Positions 9,618 through 20,452 of a stretch of DNA of 64,000 nucleotides are shown in pieces. Position 1 is the first letter of the stretch, and each line of letters begins with the position of its first letter. The DNA comes from Arthrobacter sp. OY3WO11. GTDB lineage: Bacteria; Actinomycetota; Actinomycetes; Actinomycetales; Micrococcaceae. The DNA is taken from positions 318,156-382,155 of the forward strand of contig NZ_LWLP01000001.1 in assembly GCF_001641125.1 (NCBI RefSeq). Reading direction: 5' to 3'. Below the pieces are notes generated by a model. It ran no database searches. It was given only the letters and a program-made list of their open reading frames with translations, and was not told the DNA's origin. The translations under genes were made by a program, and so were the position numbers.

Positions 9618-9621
<4 letters not shown>
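8623..9621 (-). CDS. 2-oxo acid/acetoin dehydrogenase E1 component, alpha subunit
   Basis: A 332-residue thiamine-diphosphate-binding subunit. The cofactor motif runs from GEG at 152-154 (more often GDG) to NN at 181-182, and the phosphorylation-loop region [15 protein letters not shown] resembles the family pattern. HGHALLRG and [10 protein letters not shown] are typical of PdhA/AcoA-like subunits. Its ATG overlaps the acsA stop as ATGA and its own stop overlaps the E1-beta start in the same way, so the whole operon looks translationally coupled. Confidence 0.91.
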
Positions 9622-11429
<1,808 letters not shown>

Positions 11430-11630
11430 GCTCCAATCCGACTCCTGCAGGCCGGGAGTGGCAAGGGTAGAAAGTCCCCCGGGGTGGGCAGGAGGGCGCG
11501 TGAAGGCGGGGCGCGGCGGGCCTTTTGACCCTGTTGCGCGGTCCGGGGCAGGTGTCTAGTGAAAGGGTGTTGGCCCCGCGCCCGTGGCTCTTGCCCGCGC
11601 CGGCCGGAGCAGAGGAGAAGGGTGCTTGGC

Positions 11631-11963
11631 ATGACTGAGGTAGTCCGGTACGAGGTGGGCTCCGGGACTGTCCTGGTGGAAGTGGCGGACAACAGCTACG
11701 GCGTGGAGCACCCGGCAAGGAACGAACAGGGGATCCTGGATGCGGGCCGGCGCCTGGAGGATGCCCTCGCCGCCGTCCGCCCCGCTGCGGCCGCCGTCGT
11801 CGACGCCATGCGTGAAATCGCACCCGAACACATGGAAGTGGAATTCGGCGTGAAACTGGCGGGAACCGCGGGGGCGGTCATCGCCCGGAACACCGCGGAC
11901 GGGCACTTCATCCTGAGGATGTCCTGGTCGGCCTCCCCGGAGGTCCTGTCCGAGGAAGAGTAG
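11631..11963 (+). CDS. Trypco1 (CU044_2847)-type small protein
   Basis: A 110-residue protein starting MTEVVRYEVGSG with an AGAGGAGAAGG ribosome site nine bases upstream; an earlier in-frame start lacks one. The pattern, an N-terminal beta region, an alanine-rich helix, then EFGVKLAGTAGAVIAR and a short strand, matches the trypsin-co-occurring domain family as I know it. Such proteins often sit near trypsin-like or effector genes in conflict or stress systems. No protease is adjacent. It is divergent from acsA and 70 bases before the phosphoribosyltransferase fusion. Function unknown. Confidence 0.7.
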   Translation: MTEVVRYEVGSGTVLVEVADNSYGVEHPARNEQGILDAGRRLEDALAAVRPAAAAVVDAMREIAPEHMEVEFGVKLAGTAGAVIARNTADGHFILRMSWSASPEVLSEEE

Positions 11964-12033
11964 GCCGGCCTGCAGGACCGGGGGTCCGGGATGCAGCAGC
12001 ACATGACTGGGAGCCACACGAGGAGGTGGCCGG

Positions 12034-13368
12034 ATGCATGAATTCCGGGACCGGGCGGAAGCGGGCCGGAAGCTCGGGCTCGCCCTGGCCGGCCTGCGCG
12101 GGAAGGACGTGGTGGTCCTGGGGCTGCCCCGGGGCGGTGTTCCGGTAGCGGCCGAGGTTGCGAAGGCCCTGGACGCCCCCTTGGACGTGATAGTTGTGCG
12201 CAAACTGGGGGTGCCGTTCCAGCCGGAGGTGGCCATGGGTGCCATCGCGGAAGGCGGCGCCCGGGTATTGGACCGGCGGGTCGTTTCCGTCGCCAGGGTC
12301 ACCGAGGATGATCTCCGGACAGTTGAGGCGCGCGAGCGTGCGCTGCTGGAATCCAGGCTGGAACGGTACCGCCGGGGACGGCCTCCCACGGACCTCACGG
12401 GACGTACTGCCGTCATTGTGGACGATGGTATCGCTACCGGATCAACGGCCCGGGTGGCATGCAAAGTGGCGCGGCAGCTGGGCGCAGAAAGGGTCATCCT
12501 GGCCGTCCCGGTGGCCCCGGAACGGGCCATGGACTCCCTGCCGGAGGCGGACCAGGTCCTCTCCTTGGTCTCCCCCCGCAACTTCCAGGCCGTTGGCTAC
12601 TATTACCGCGACTTTTCTCCCACCGCCGACGAGGACGTGGTCCGCCTGCTCGACGCCGCAGCGCGGCGGAACCACCGTGACCGCCTGGAACAGTTGACCG
12701 GCGTCGACCAGGATGTCCACATCGCCGTGGACGGCGTGTCAATCAACGGCGACCTGCACCTTCCTGACCAGTGCGGTGCGGTGGTGGTCTTTGCCCACGG
12801 CAGCGGCAGCAGCCGGCACAGTCCCCGCAACCGCTACGTGGCTTCCGTCCTCCAGGGAGCGGGACTGGGCACCCTGCTGCTGGATCTGCTGACTCCCGCA
12901 GAGGAAGTCAACCGTGACAACGTCTTCGACATCCCCCTGCTGGCACAGCGGCTCAGCGCAGCAACCCGCTGGCTGAACGGCAGGGAGGACACCGCAGCGT
13001 GCCGGGTGGGCTACTTCGGGGCCAGTACCGGAGCAGGCGCTGCGCTGTGGGCCGCGGCTGAACCTGGCGCGCACGTCGACGCCGTGGTTTCCCGTGGCGG
13101 CAGGCCGGACCTTGCCGGGCCGCGCCTCGCAGCGGTGCGTGCGCCCACCCTGCTGCTGGTGGGGGGTGCCGACACCCAGGTCCTTGCCCTAAACCGGCAG
13201 GCTATGGACCGGATGCGGGCGCCGGTACACCTGGAAATTATCCCGGGAGCCACCCATCTCTTCGAGGAGCCCGGCACGCTGGGCCAGGTGGCAGCTCTGG
13301 CCAGGGAATGGTTCTCGCGCTACCTGGCGCCGGAGGCTGCCGCGGAAGGGGCCCCGGGGGTTTCTTAG
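12034..13368 (+). CDS. Phosphoribosyltransferase / dienelactone-hydrolase fusion
   Basis: A 444-residue two-domain protein. Residues 1-215 are a type I phosphoribosyltransferase with the PRPP loop VIVDDGIATGST (127-138). Residues 228-435 are an alpha/beta hydrolase: oxyanion region VVFAHGSGSS, nucleophile elbow GASTG (Ser331), Asp380 in GGADTQ and His408 in GATHLFEE. An AGGAGG ribosome site lies nine bases before the ATG. Both active sites look complete. Similar fusions are known in stress-related gene clusters, but no substrate is established. It is divergent from the acsA-E1-E2-ACP operon. Confidence 0.85.
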   Translation: MHEFRDRAEAGRKLGLALAGLRGKDVVVLGLPRGGVPVAAEVAKALDAPLDVIVVRKLGVPFQPEVAMGAIAEGGARVLDRRVVSVARVTEDDLRTVEARERALLESRLERYRRGRPPTDLTGRTAVIVDDGIATGSTARVACKVARQLGAERVILAVPVAPERAMDSLPEADQVLSLVSPRNFQAVGYYYRDFSPTADEDVVRLLDAAARRNHRDRLEQLTGVDQDVHIAVDGVSINGDLHLPDQCGAVVVFAHGSGSSRHSPRNRYVASVLQGAGLGTLLLDLLTPAEEVNRDNVFDIPLLAQRLSAATRWLNGREDTAACRVGYFGASTGAGAALWAAAEPGAHVDAVVSRGGRPDLAGPRLAAVRAPTLLLVGGADTQVLALNRQAMDRMRAPVHLEIIPGATHLFEEPGTLGQVAALAREWFSRYLAPEAAAEGAPGVS

Positions 13369-13376
13369 GCCTTCAG

Positions 13377-14657
13377 CTACGCGCCGGCAGGCACCGCTGC
13401 AGGTTTCCGGCCCAGCTCGGCGGTCCGCTTCACCGACCACCAGAGCAGCACCACCAGGAGCACGTTGCGGGTGGTGAGGATGGCTGCCATCACCGGGTGG
13501 GCGTGGATCAGCGGGGTGTAGAACAGGGGGTAGATCACGAACGTGGTCATGGCGATGCCCATCAGCAGCGCCGCGGGGACCTTCCACCGGTCCCAGTCGT
13601 GCGTGAGCCCTGCGATGATCACCGGTGCCAGCCAGATGATGAACTGCGGGGAGCCCACCTTGTTGAACACTATGAACGCGGTGACCATCATCAGGGAGCC
13701 CTCAAGGAACAGTTCCTCCCGTTCGGCGCCACGGTTCAGGGCGCGGACCAGCAGGACGGCAGCGATCACGGCCGCGAGGATCAGCAGCGGCTGCATCAGG
13801 AAAGCCGCCACGCTGGCGCCGGGGCCGTAGACCTCGGTGGAGTTGATGGCGGTGTTGTCCGCCATCTTCGAGCCCGCAATGTTGAAGACGCTCAGCCACA
13901 CCCACGGCGTGGAGAAGGTGGCTTCCAGCTGCATGCCGCGCTCGCCCTGGTTGGTGAGGAAGTCCATGATGTGCGGCAGCCCGCCGGACAGCCAGGTGCC
14001 CAGGGCTACAACCACTGTCACCGCCACCCCGGAAAGGACTATGTGGATCCGCTTCCGGCTGGCGATCACGATGGGCACCAGGACGGCCGCCGGCCACACC
14101 TTGATCCAGGTGGCGATGCTGAGCAGGACGCCGGCCACCACCGGCCGCTGCGCCGCATACAGCAGGGCGATGAGCACGATGGGCGCGGTGATGCCTTCAA
14201 CGCGGGCGAAGCTGAGGTAGCCCATGAAGACAGTGAAGAACAGCCACCACCAGGCCGGGGCGATGCCGCCCGCCTTGCGCGGTCCGCGGGTGAGGAAGGC
14301 GAGTCCGACGGCGTTGAGGGCTGTGATGATCAGGAACCACACCAGGAGGTACAGGTCCGGCCCGGCGATATTGGCCAGGAAGATGGGGATCTGCGCCAGC
14401 ACGGGGTATACCCAGGGGCTGATCTTCCCGTCGAGGTTCGCGGGGTTGTAGCCGTCCGTGGCCCACTGGCGGTACTGCTCCGTGTCGCTGAACGTGTCGC
14501 CGTGCAGGAAGAAGGACGCCATCCAGCCCAGGAAGTACAGATGGACGACGGCGAATCCCCACCACACGCTGGAAGGGCGGGTGAACCAGTCCACCACCTT
14601 TGCGGGCAGGACTTTGCTGCGGACGGTGACCAGCCGGTCGAAGAACCTCGTGGAAAT
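13377..14657 (-). CDS. GT87-like (DUF2029) membrane glycosyltransferase, second tandem copy
   Basis: A polytopic GT-C protein of about 426 residues with an early extracytoplasmic motif TFSDTEQYRQWA and about ten membrane segments. It probably transfers a sugar from a polyprenyl-phosphate donor to an envelope glycan. It is clearly paralogous to the next gene upstream, sharing FSDT..Y..WA, SPWVYP and GERGMQLEATF-like blocks. Similarity to the paralogue continues upstream of the first GTG (14597) to an ATT at 14657, seven bases after AAGGAG and one base after the paralogue's TAA. I therefore place the start at ATT. If that is wrong, the start is 14597. Confidence 0.8.
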   Translation of the reverse strand: MSTRFFDRLVTVRSKVLPAKVVDWFTRPSSVWWGFAVVHLYFLGWMASFFLHGDTFSDTEQYRQWATDGYNPANLDGKISPWVYPVLAQIPIFLANIAGPDLYLLVWFLIITALNAVGLAFLTRGPRKAGGIAPAWWWLFFTVFMGYLSFARVEGITAPIVLIALLYAAQRPVVAGVLLSIATWIKVWPAAVLVPIVIASRKRIHIVLSGVAVTVVVALGTWLSGGLPHIMDFLTNQGERGMQLEATFSTPWVWLSVFNIAGSKMADNTAINSTEVYGPGASVAAFLMQPLLILAAVIAAVLLVRALNRGAEREELFLEGSLMMVTAFIVFNKVGSPQFIIWLAPVIIAGLTHDWDRWKVPAALLMGIAMTTFVIYPLFYTPLIHAHPVMAAILTTRNVLLVVLLWWSVKRTAELGRKPAAVPAGA

Positions 14658-14658
14658 C

Positions 14659-16008
14659 TTAGGACTCCTTGAGCGCGGGGGCGGCAGCGGGCGCCTTCTT
14701 GCCCAGCAGGTAGAGGCGCCGGACGCTCCAGAGGAACAGGACCACCAGGAGGACGTTGCGGATGGTCAGCACCAGGGCCATCCACGGATTGTTGTGGCTG
14801 AGGGCGTCGTAGAACAGGGGGTAGATGAAGTACGTGGCCACGGCAATGACGATCAGCATGGCGGCCGGGACCCGCCAATCACGCCAGCTGTGGGCGAGGC
14901 CGACGGCGACGGCCGGGGCGAGCCACACCATGAACTGCGGGGAACCCACCTTGTTAAACACCACGAACGCGGTGGCCAGGGTCAGGGCACCGACGAGGAG
15001 CAGCTCGGTGCGGTCAACGCCGCCGTTGAGCTGGCCCTTGTGCTGCTTTCCGTTGTGCAGTGCCCAGAACGTCAGGCCGGCCACCAGCAGTGCGGCCAGG
15101 ATCAGGAGGGGCTGCATCAGCACTGACATCAGTGCGGTGCCGGGGCCGTCCACCTGCATGGAGTTGATGTCCGTGTTCATGTACATGCGGGAGTCGCCGA
15201 TGTTCAGGACGGACAGCCAGAGCCAGGGCGTGGTGAAGGTGGCCTCCAGCTGCATGCCGCGGTCACCCTGCTGGGTGAGGAAGTTCAAAAGCTTGGGGAC
15301 GCTGCCCACCGCAGCGGCCAGCGCGACTACCCCCGCCGTCGTCGCAAGTCCGGCGAGCACCACCAGGACGCGGTTTTTTACGACGGCGAACAGGGCCAGC
15401 ATGACGGCGGCGGGCCAGACCTTCACCCAGGTGCCGATGGCGAGCAGGACGGAGGCGATGAACGGGCGGCCGACGCCGTAGGCAAGGGCCACCAGGACCA
15501 GCGGGGCAGTTAGGCCGTCCACGCGGGCGAACCCCAGCCAGCCCATGAGGAAGGTGAAGACCAGCCACCACCAGCCTGCTGGGATTGCCTGGCGGTCCCG
15601 GCCGCGGTTGGTAAGTTTCAGCAGTGCCCAGCCGTTCAGGACTGTGGTCATGAGGACCCACAGGAAAAAGAACGGACCGGGGCCGGCGACGCCCGCGATG
15701 GCCATGGGGATCAGTGCAAGGATCGGGTAGACCCAGGGGCTGGGCCCGCCGGTGAGGTTTGCGTCGTTGAACCCTGCCATGGCCCAGTCGCGGTAGATGA
15801 AGGTATCGCTGAAGGCCTCACCGCGGAGCGAGAGGGAGGCTGCGAAGACCAGGAAAACCAGGTGCACCACGATGAAACCGCCCAGCAGCCCGCGGCCGGT
15901 GTTGAGCCGGGTCCGGGCGGGCGCGGGAAGGATGACGTTGCGGATCCGGGTGAGATTGCCGAAGATAGCGTCCGTGGAAATGGCAGGATCCTTGTCGGTT
16001 CGTGGCAC
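14659..16008 (-). CDS. GT87-like (DUF2029) membrane glycosyltransferase, first tandem copy
   Basis: A 449-residue polytopic GT-C protein with the motif AFSDTFIYRDWA after the first membrane segment, then SPWVYPILALIP and a conserved GDRGMQLEATF segment. It is likely to use a lipid-linked sugar donor at the membrane. The first standard start is GTG at 16008, but its ribosome site is poor. An ATT at 15981 lies seven bases after AAGGA and is followed by TCC ACG, exactly as in the downstream copy, so the true start may be ATT. The two genes are separated by one base and presumably form an operon. Confidence 0.82.
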   Translation of the reverse strand: MPRTDKDPAISTDAIFGNLTRIRNVILPAPARTRLNTGRGLLGGFIVVHLVFLVFAASLSLRGEAFSDTFIYRDWAMAGFNDANLTGGPSPWVYPILALIPMAIAGVAGPGPFFFLWVLMTTVLNGWALLKLTNRGRDRQAIPAGWWWLVFTFLMGWLGFARVDGLTAPLVLVALAYGVGRPFIASVLLAIGTWVKVWPAAVMLALFAVVKNRVLVVLAGLATTAGVVALAAAVGSVPKLLNFLTQQGDRGMQLEATFTTPWLWLSVLNIGDSRMYMNTDINSMQVDGPGTALMSVLMQPLLILAALLVAGLTFWALHNGKQHKGQLNGGVDRTELLLVGALTLATAFVVFNKVGSPQFMVWLAPAVAVGLAHSWRDWRVPAAMLIVIAVATYFIYPLFYDALSHNNPWMALVLTIRNVLLVVLFLWSVRRLYLLGKKAPAAAPALKES

Positions 16009-16310
16009 ACGCAGGTTGCCGCACTGGTGGCTTGGGTTCTGCCGTGTGGCCGGTGTTCAGGGTTTCGGAGCCGTCCGGAAACAGCCCCCACTCTGTTCCA
16101 ACTCTAATTCACGCCTCTGGGGGCCAGTAATTGGCGGGGACGTGGAAAGCGACATCCGCGCCTGACCTGCTGCTTTTATCTAAAGTTGCTGGCGTGTGAA
16201 GCGTAGGGGAGCATGTACCGCGAGGCGCCAAGGTGCCTTACTTCGCCTGCAGCCTTGGGGAGCGCAGGGTGCGAGTTCCCCCAACCCCGATCCACGAAGG
16301 CCTGCCCCAA
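16009..16310. other. Intergenic region with no supported gene
   Basis: About 300 bases between the divergent GT87-like pair and a small plus-strand ORF. It is locally less GC-rich (for example TAATTGGC and TTTTATCTAAAGTT), as expected for promoters on both strands. I see no coding pattern, tRNA fold or clear operator. Confidence 0.5.
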
Positions 16311-16514
16311 ATGAACTTTCCGTTGACCCTTACCGTTGCCGACCGCGAAAGCATGGACAGCGAGCTCGACGCCGCTGTCACCGCCGCGAAAGCCCATGCA
16401 CTCGCCGGACGGCGGCACGGCATCCTGGTCACCCGTCTCGGCGTGGACAAGTTCACGGTGGACCTGAGTGAGGCCGTTCCTTTCGGCTTCACGCGCGAAC
16501 ACCAGGCCTGGTAA
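16311..16514 (+). CDS. Hypothetical small protein
   Basis: A 67-residue soluble protein beginning MNFPLTLTVADRE and ending in EHQAW, with an alanine-rich helix in the middle and a strand pattern GILVTRLGVDKFTVDL. Codon third positions are GC-rich as in its neighbours. The ATG at 16311 is favoured because a GAAGG lies eleven bases upstream and earlier in-frame residues look non-coding. I do not recognise a family. Confidence 0.6.
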   Translation: MNFPLTLTVADRESMDSELDAAVTAAKAHALAGRRHGILVTRLGVDKFTVDLSEAVPFGFTREHQAW

Positions 16515-16719
16515 TACTTCCGGGCCGGTTCACGTAACCGGCCCTTCAGCCGTTCCCGGTGTTGGCGGGACTGCTTCGGCCCCCTTCCGCTCCGCTGCCG
16601 CAAAGGCTCGCCGCCAGTGCGCCCTCAAGGGTTAGGGAACCGTGACCTTCAGGTCGTTCCTTCCCGGCGCAACGCCCACTACTGTCGACAGCACCATCGG
16701 GGACGACGGAAGAGGCACG

Positions 16720-17019
16720 ATGAGCATCGACATCGAAATTGGTACAAGCCTCAGCAATGAGGACGCAGCGCACTTTGCGGCCACAACGGAAGCAATCACC
16801 TCAGCGATGCAGAGGGTGCGGGAACGGCACGCGGCGTACAGCTGGGTGTGGACGGACGAGATCCGCTGCCGGGGCTGCAACGCCAGCATCGACATACCGC
16901 TGCTCGCCAGCACGAACGTGAGCGCCGACAAAGCCTTCCAGGCACATCAGTCCGCCCAGCTCGACGCCCTCCTGGCTGCTGGCGGACATCAGCGCGGGGA
17001 AGCATTCGAGGCTTCCTGA
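16720..17019 (+). CDS. Hypothetical small protein with one CxxC
   Basis: A 99-residue protein starting MSIDIEIGTSLS, with GGAAGAGG just upstream. It contains a helix rich in Ala, Arg and Glu, then DEIRCRGCNASIDI with a single CxxC pair, and an alanine-rich tail. One CxxC pair could bind zinc only as a dimer or be a redox pair. I do not recognise it. The frame is open 26 codons further upstream, but that part has no ribosome site. Confidence 0.55.
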   Translation: MSIDIEIGTSLSNEDAAHFAATTEAITSAMQRVRERHAAYSWVWTDEIRCRGCNASIDIPLLASTNVSADKAFQAHQSAQLDALLAAGGHQRGEAFEAS

Positions 17020-17068
17020 ATCAGGGGTCGTTGCCGCCCATCGGTGCTGCAGGTGCTTGAATGGCGGG

Positions 17069-18121
17069 ATGGAAAAATGGGGAAGCGCGCGGCCGGCACC
17101 GAAACTCCGTAAGGGGGACCGGGTGGCTATTCTGTCACCGTCATTCGCTGCTCCCGGCTTTGCCCCTGCGGTTCATGAGCAGGCCATGAAGCGGTTTGCC
17201 GATGCAACAGGCCTGGTGCCCGTCGAGTTCCCTACAACCCGTCAGCTTGGCGCTTCCGCTCAAGACCGTGCCGCTGATCTCAACGCGGCCTTCGCTGACC
17301 CCACCATCCGCGCCATCCTGGCAACCATAGGCGGTGATGACCAGATCACTGTTATTCCGCATTTGGACGCGGGGCTCGCCCGGGCCGACCCCAAGATTTT
17401 CCTCGGCTACAGCGACAATACCAACGTGCTGAACTGGCTCTGGTTACACGGTATCGGCAGTTTCTACGGAGGTTCCACCCAGGTGCACCTCGGTCCCGGT
17501 CCCGGCATCGACGACATCCACCTGGCCTCCCTTCGGGCTGCCCTGATGGCCGGCGGTGAGCTCACGGTCACCGATCCCGGCGAATCCGAGGACTTCGGCC
17601 GGGACTGGCATGACCCCCAAGCCCTCGTCGAATACGGGGAACGTGAGCCCACCGAGCTTTGGGCATGGGCCGGGCCGGAGCGGGTGGTGTCAGGACGGAC
17701 CTGGGGCGGATGCCTGGAGGTCATTGACCAGCTTGCGTTGGCGGACCGCCTGCCGCGGGTAGAGGACCTGCACGGGTGCATCCTGTTGCTGGAGACCAGT
17801 GAGCTGATCCCACCTGCCGACTGGGTGAAGCGGTGGGTTCGCTCGCTCGGAGAGCGGGGCGTGCTCGATGCCGTCCATGGGGTTCTCGTCGCCCGGCCAC
17901 CAACCAGCAACTTCGAGTACAGGCCGGAGCCCGTGGAACGCTCCCGCCTGCGGGCCGCCCAGCGGGACGCAGTGATTGAGGAGGTCGCCCGGTACAACCC
18001 GGAGGCCGTTGTCTGCGTGGGTGCTCCCTTCGGCCATACCCGCCCGCAGTGGATCCTCCCGTACGGCGGCAGCATCACCATGAACGGAACAGCCCGGACC
18101 ATCAGCGCTCTCTACAACTGA
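17069..18121 (+). CDS. S66-family serine peptidase (LD-carboxypeptidase / MccF-like)
   Basis: A 350-residue peptidase of the S66 family, whose members cleave L,D-peptide bonds in murein tetrapeptides or inactivate microcin-C-type peptidyl nucleotides. The nucleophile serine is in FLGYSDNTN, the glutamate in LLETSE, and the histidine in GAPFGHTRPQ, so the Ser-Glu-His triad is complete. The C-terminal WILPYG motif is typical. The start may instead be TTG at 17057. The S66 branch (housekeeping or self-immunity) cannot be settled here; no microcin-like gene is nearby. Confidence 0.85.
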   Translation: MEKWGSARPAPKLRKGDRVAILSPSFAAPGFAPAVHEQAMKRFADATGLVPVEFPTTRQLGASAQDRAADLNAAFADPTIRAILATIGGDDQITVIPHLDAGLARADPKIFLGYSDNTNVLNWLWLHGIGSFYGGSTQVHLGPGPGIDDIHLASLRAALMAGGELTVTDPGESEDFGRDWHDPQALVEYGEREPTELWAWAGPERVVSGRTWGGCLEVIDQLALADRLPRVEDLHGCILLLETSELIPPADWVKRWVRSLGERGVLDAVHGVLVARPPTSNFEYRPEPVERSRLRAAQRDAVIEEVARYNPEAVVCVGAPFGHTRPQWILPYGGSITMNGTARTISALYN

Positions 18122-18129
18122 GCGTCCAG

Positions 18130-18609
18130 TTAGCGGTACCAGCCCACCGAACGGTCGTAACTGGAAACCAGCGCTCCCGTGCCTGCTGCGCCTTCCCCGC
18201 CCGCGGGGAAGTAGATGGCCCCAAACTCGGCGCCCTGGGCTTCGATCCGTTTCTGTGCCCAGGCCTTGGCGTCCTCAATGTCCTTTTCCGGGATGCTTTC
18301 GCGGGTGTTGCTTCCGGCGCTGAGATGGATGTCCAACTGGTACTCCCCGGGCTGGGACGCTCCAGCATGCCGGCCAGGATCCCGCTCATCGCGCCTGCTG
18401 ACCATCACCTGCGCCAAGGCATGAAGAACGGAGGGCTCCCTGGCGGCACTGCCATGCTGTTGTTGTTCCATCCGCAGCGCTGAAACCACGCTCTCCACTG
18501 TGTCCTCATCGCTGACCACATACGAAGCTCCGGCGACGTCCGCCTCCGAGCCCCCAACGCTTTTCAAGTACTGCATAAATTGCTCGGAGCTGGACTGTGT
18601 GGAGTTCAT
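18130..18609 (-). CDS. Hypothetical protein
   Basis: A 159-residue soluble, acidic protein starting MNSTQSSSEQF with an AGGGAGGG ribosome site just upstream, which is why I prefer 18609 over the earlier in-frame start. It has an acidic helical N-terminal half and a C-terminal half with EDAKAWAQKRIEAQ and a final SYDRSVGWYR. No membrane segment or signal peptide. I do not recognise a family. It converges on the S66 peptidase gene with eight bases between the stops. Confidence 0.6.
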   Translation of the reverse strand: MNSTQSSSEQFMQYLKSVGGSEADVAGASYVVSDEDTVESVVSALRMEQQQHGSAAREPSVLHALAQVMVSRRDERDPGRHAGASQPGEYQLDIHLSAGSNTRESIPEKDIEDAKAWAQKRIEAQGAEFGAIYFPAGGEGAAGTGALVSSYDRSVGWYR

Positions 18610-18719
18610 GCACCCTCCCTGAGGGCTATTCGCGGCGAGTGCCGACTCGCCCAACACTAGACCCATATGGGCCGCCCAGGTCCCTGCCCGGGAAAATAGT
18701 TTGAGGACGGAAAGTGCGG

Positions 18720-19622
18720 TCAGGCCGGCTCTTGCTGCGTCGATTGGCGGGGTTCGCGCCGTGCCCCGTTCCCGCCCGTCTTCGACAGGGTGAAGATCCC
18801 ATAGCGCATTGCACCGCTGCGGTAGGCCAGGATCAGGCGGGGGATGCTCAGGACGAAGATGCGGTTGCGTGCGCCAAGGGCGAGGCGGCGGGTCCCGCGG
18901 TCGACGAGCAGGGCCTTCGCCAGTCGACGGGCGCAGATCGGCCAGGTGCGCGCGACGCGGCGGCTGACATCCTCATAGCCGGTGATCTCAAAGCCGGCCG
19001 CCATGGCCATCGCCTCATATTCCTCGCGCGTGCCCATCGACGGCAGGCGCCCTTCGCGGCAGATGGGCTCGAGCAGGTGGCGGACCTTCCAGCCGCTGGC
19101 CTCAGTCCCGGCGAGCCACGCGCAGACGACCAAGCGGCCGCCCGGGGACAGCACGCGGTGCGCCTCGGCGAAGAACCTGGGTTTGTCCACCATATGCTCG
19201 CTCGACTCGAGGGCCCACGCGGCACTGGCCGAGGCATCGGGCAGCCCGTTGACGAGCCAGTCGCGGAGATGGATGTCAACGTCGGGTACAGGATGCGCGG
19301 CGGCATAGTGGGCCTGCTCAGCGGAAAGCGTGAAACCGGTAACGCTGACCCTGCGTGTCACCGCGAGCCGCCGTGCGGTGGAGCCATAGCCGCAGCCGAT
19401 GTCCAAGCACGCCTCGCCGGGCATAAGGCGCAGCCGATCGCCGACGGTGTCGACCAGCGCCTCGACGGCCTCGGCGGGCGTCTCGCGACCCGTTGCCCAA
19501 AGCCCGTGGTGGACATGCTCACCCCACACCCGGCGATAAATCGGATCGAGCTCGTCGTAATGATCCGCGACCGCCGCGGCGTTCTGGGAAATCTCGGGGA
19601 CGATCACGCCATCACAGTACAA
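18720..19622 (-). CDS. Class I SAM-dependent methyltransferase
   Basis: A protein of up to 300 residues with the SAM-binding motif CLDIGCGYGST and post-motif SPGGRLVVCAW. The N-terminal block HYDELDPIYRRVWGEHVHHG resembles small-molecule methyltransferases of the tocopherol/cyclopropane-synthase-like group. The start is uncertain: TTG at 19622 or GTG at 19607. It has no pathway partner nearby, and its C-terminal tail (GARREPRQSTQQEPA) looks disordered. The isolated position makes horizontal acquisition possible. Confidence 0.82.
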   Translation of the reverse strand: MYCDGVIVPEISQNAAAVADHYDELDPIYRRVWGEHVHHGLWATGRETPAEAVEALVDTVGDRLRLMPGEACLDIGCGYGSTARRLAVTRRVSVTGFTLSAEQAHYAAAHPVPDVDIHLRDWLVNGLPDASASAAWALESSEHMVDKPRFFAEAHRVLSPGGRLVVCAWLAGTEASGWKVRHLLEPICREGRLPSMGTREEYEAMAMAAGFEITGYEDVSRRVARTWPICARRLAKALLVDRGTRRLALGARNRIFVLSIPRLILAYRSGAMRYGIFTLSKTGGNGARREPRQSTQQEPA

Positions 19623-19712
19623 CGCCGGCAGAGCGTCAAGCCGCTGAACATCACCGGCGCGACCGGATCGCCGGCGAACGCCACTGCCTTGGTGTGAGGC
19701 GGGCCTGTTGGG

Positions 19713-20438
19713 TCAGCCCAGGCGCTCGCCGGTCAGACCGGCCAGGTGGTCCAGGAGTTCGTTCTGGAACCGCTCATCGCGGACAGCGGGATGCGGCTTT
19801 TCGCGGTGCTGGTGGTACCAGTAGCCGCCGCTGGTCAGGGCCTCCGGGTCATCGCTGGCGGCCAGCCACTCCTGTGTGAGGTGGCCGAGCCGGAGGTCGT
19901 CCGGGGCGCCGGCTCCGCCCATCCTGGTGGGCACCCAGCCGGGATCAACGGCGTTGCTGAGGACGTCCGGCCACAAACGCGCGACGGCGGCTGCCAGGGC
20001 TGTGACGTAGAGCTTGCTGTCCGAATAGGTCACCGTCCGGGCGCCCGTACCGAGGGCCGCGAGCCCGGCGTGGCCGCCGCGGTGCATGCCGCTGCTGACA
20101 TATATCAGCCGCCGCGGACGGTGGATGAGCGCGGTGAGAAGGTAGGGGGCGGCGACGTTGACCTGGAAAATCTCCGGGCCGTGAAGCACCCCGGCGTTGT
20201 GGATGACGGCGTCCATCTGGCCCAGCCGGTTTACCTGCTCCGCGACACCGCGGACCTGGTCCATGTCTGCAAAGTCGCCAACAACACCGTCTGCACCGCG
20301 GTCCAGCAGATGCTGGACGGAAGCCAGGCGTTCCGCGCTGCGGGCATGCACAACGATGTGGTGACCGTTTTCCAAGAGCGTCCGGGCTGTGTGCCGTCCC
20401 AGCCCGTCTGCGGAGCCGGTGATAAAGATGCGCGCCAC
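19713..20438 (-). CDS. Short-chain dehydrogenase/reductase
   Basis: A 241-residue Rossmann-fold oxidoreductase. The cofactor loop is TGSADGLG near residue 7, the structural NAG motif is present in IHNAGVL, and the catalytic pair is YSDSK with a preceding serine in YVSSG. It begins with GTG after an AGGGAGGA ribosome site. The divergent GntR gene and the palindrome TTGTATACAA, 15-24 bases upstream of this start, suggest direct repression by that regulator. Substrate unknown. Confidence 0.87.
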   Translation of the reverse strand: MARIFITGSADGLGRHTARTLLENGHHIVVHARSAERLASVQHLLDRGADGVVGDFADMDQVRGVAEQVNRLGQMDAVIHNAGVLHGPEIFQVNVAAPYLLTALIHRPRRLIYVSSGMHRGGHAGLAALGTGARTVTYSDSKLYVTALAAAVARLWPDVLSNAVDPGWVPTRMGGAGAPDDLRLGHLTQEWLAASDDPEALTSGGYWYHQHREKPHPAVRDERFQNELLDHLAGLTGERLG

Positions 20439-20452
20439 TGATCCTCCCTAAG

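Noticed and set aside
13308..14672. A 454-codon plus-strand frame opposite the GT87-like gene
   Set aside because: The translation is Gly/His/Asp-rich and lacks hydrophobic periodicity; the minus strand matches a real glycosyltransferase with a paralogue.
16230..16300. A tRNA-like segment (GGTGCGAGTTCCCCC resembles a T arm)
   Set aside because: No matching acceptor stem, D arm or anticodon arm could be drawn.
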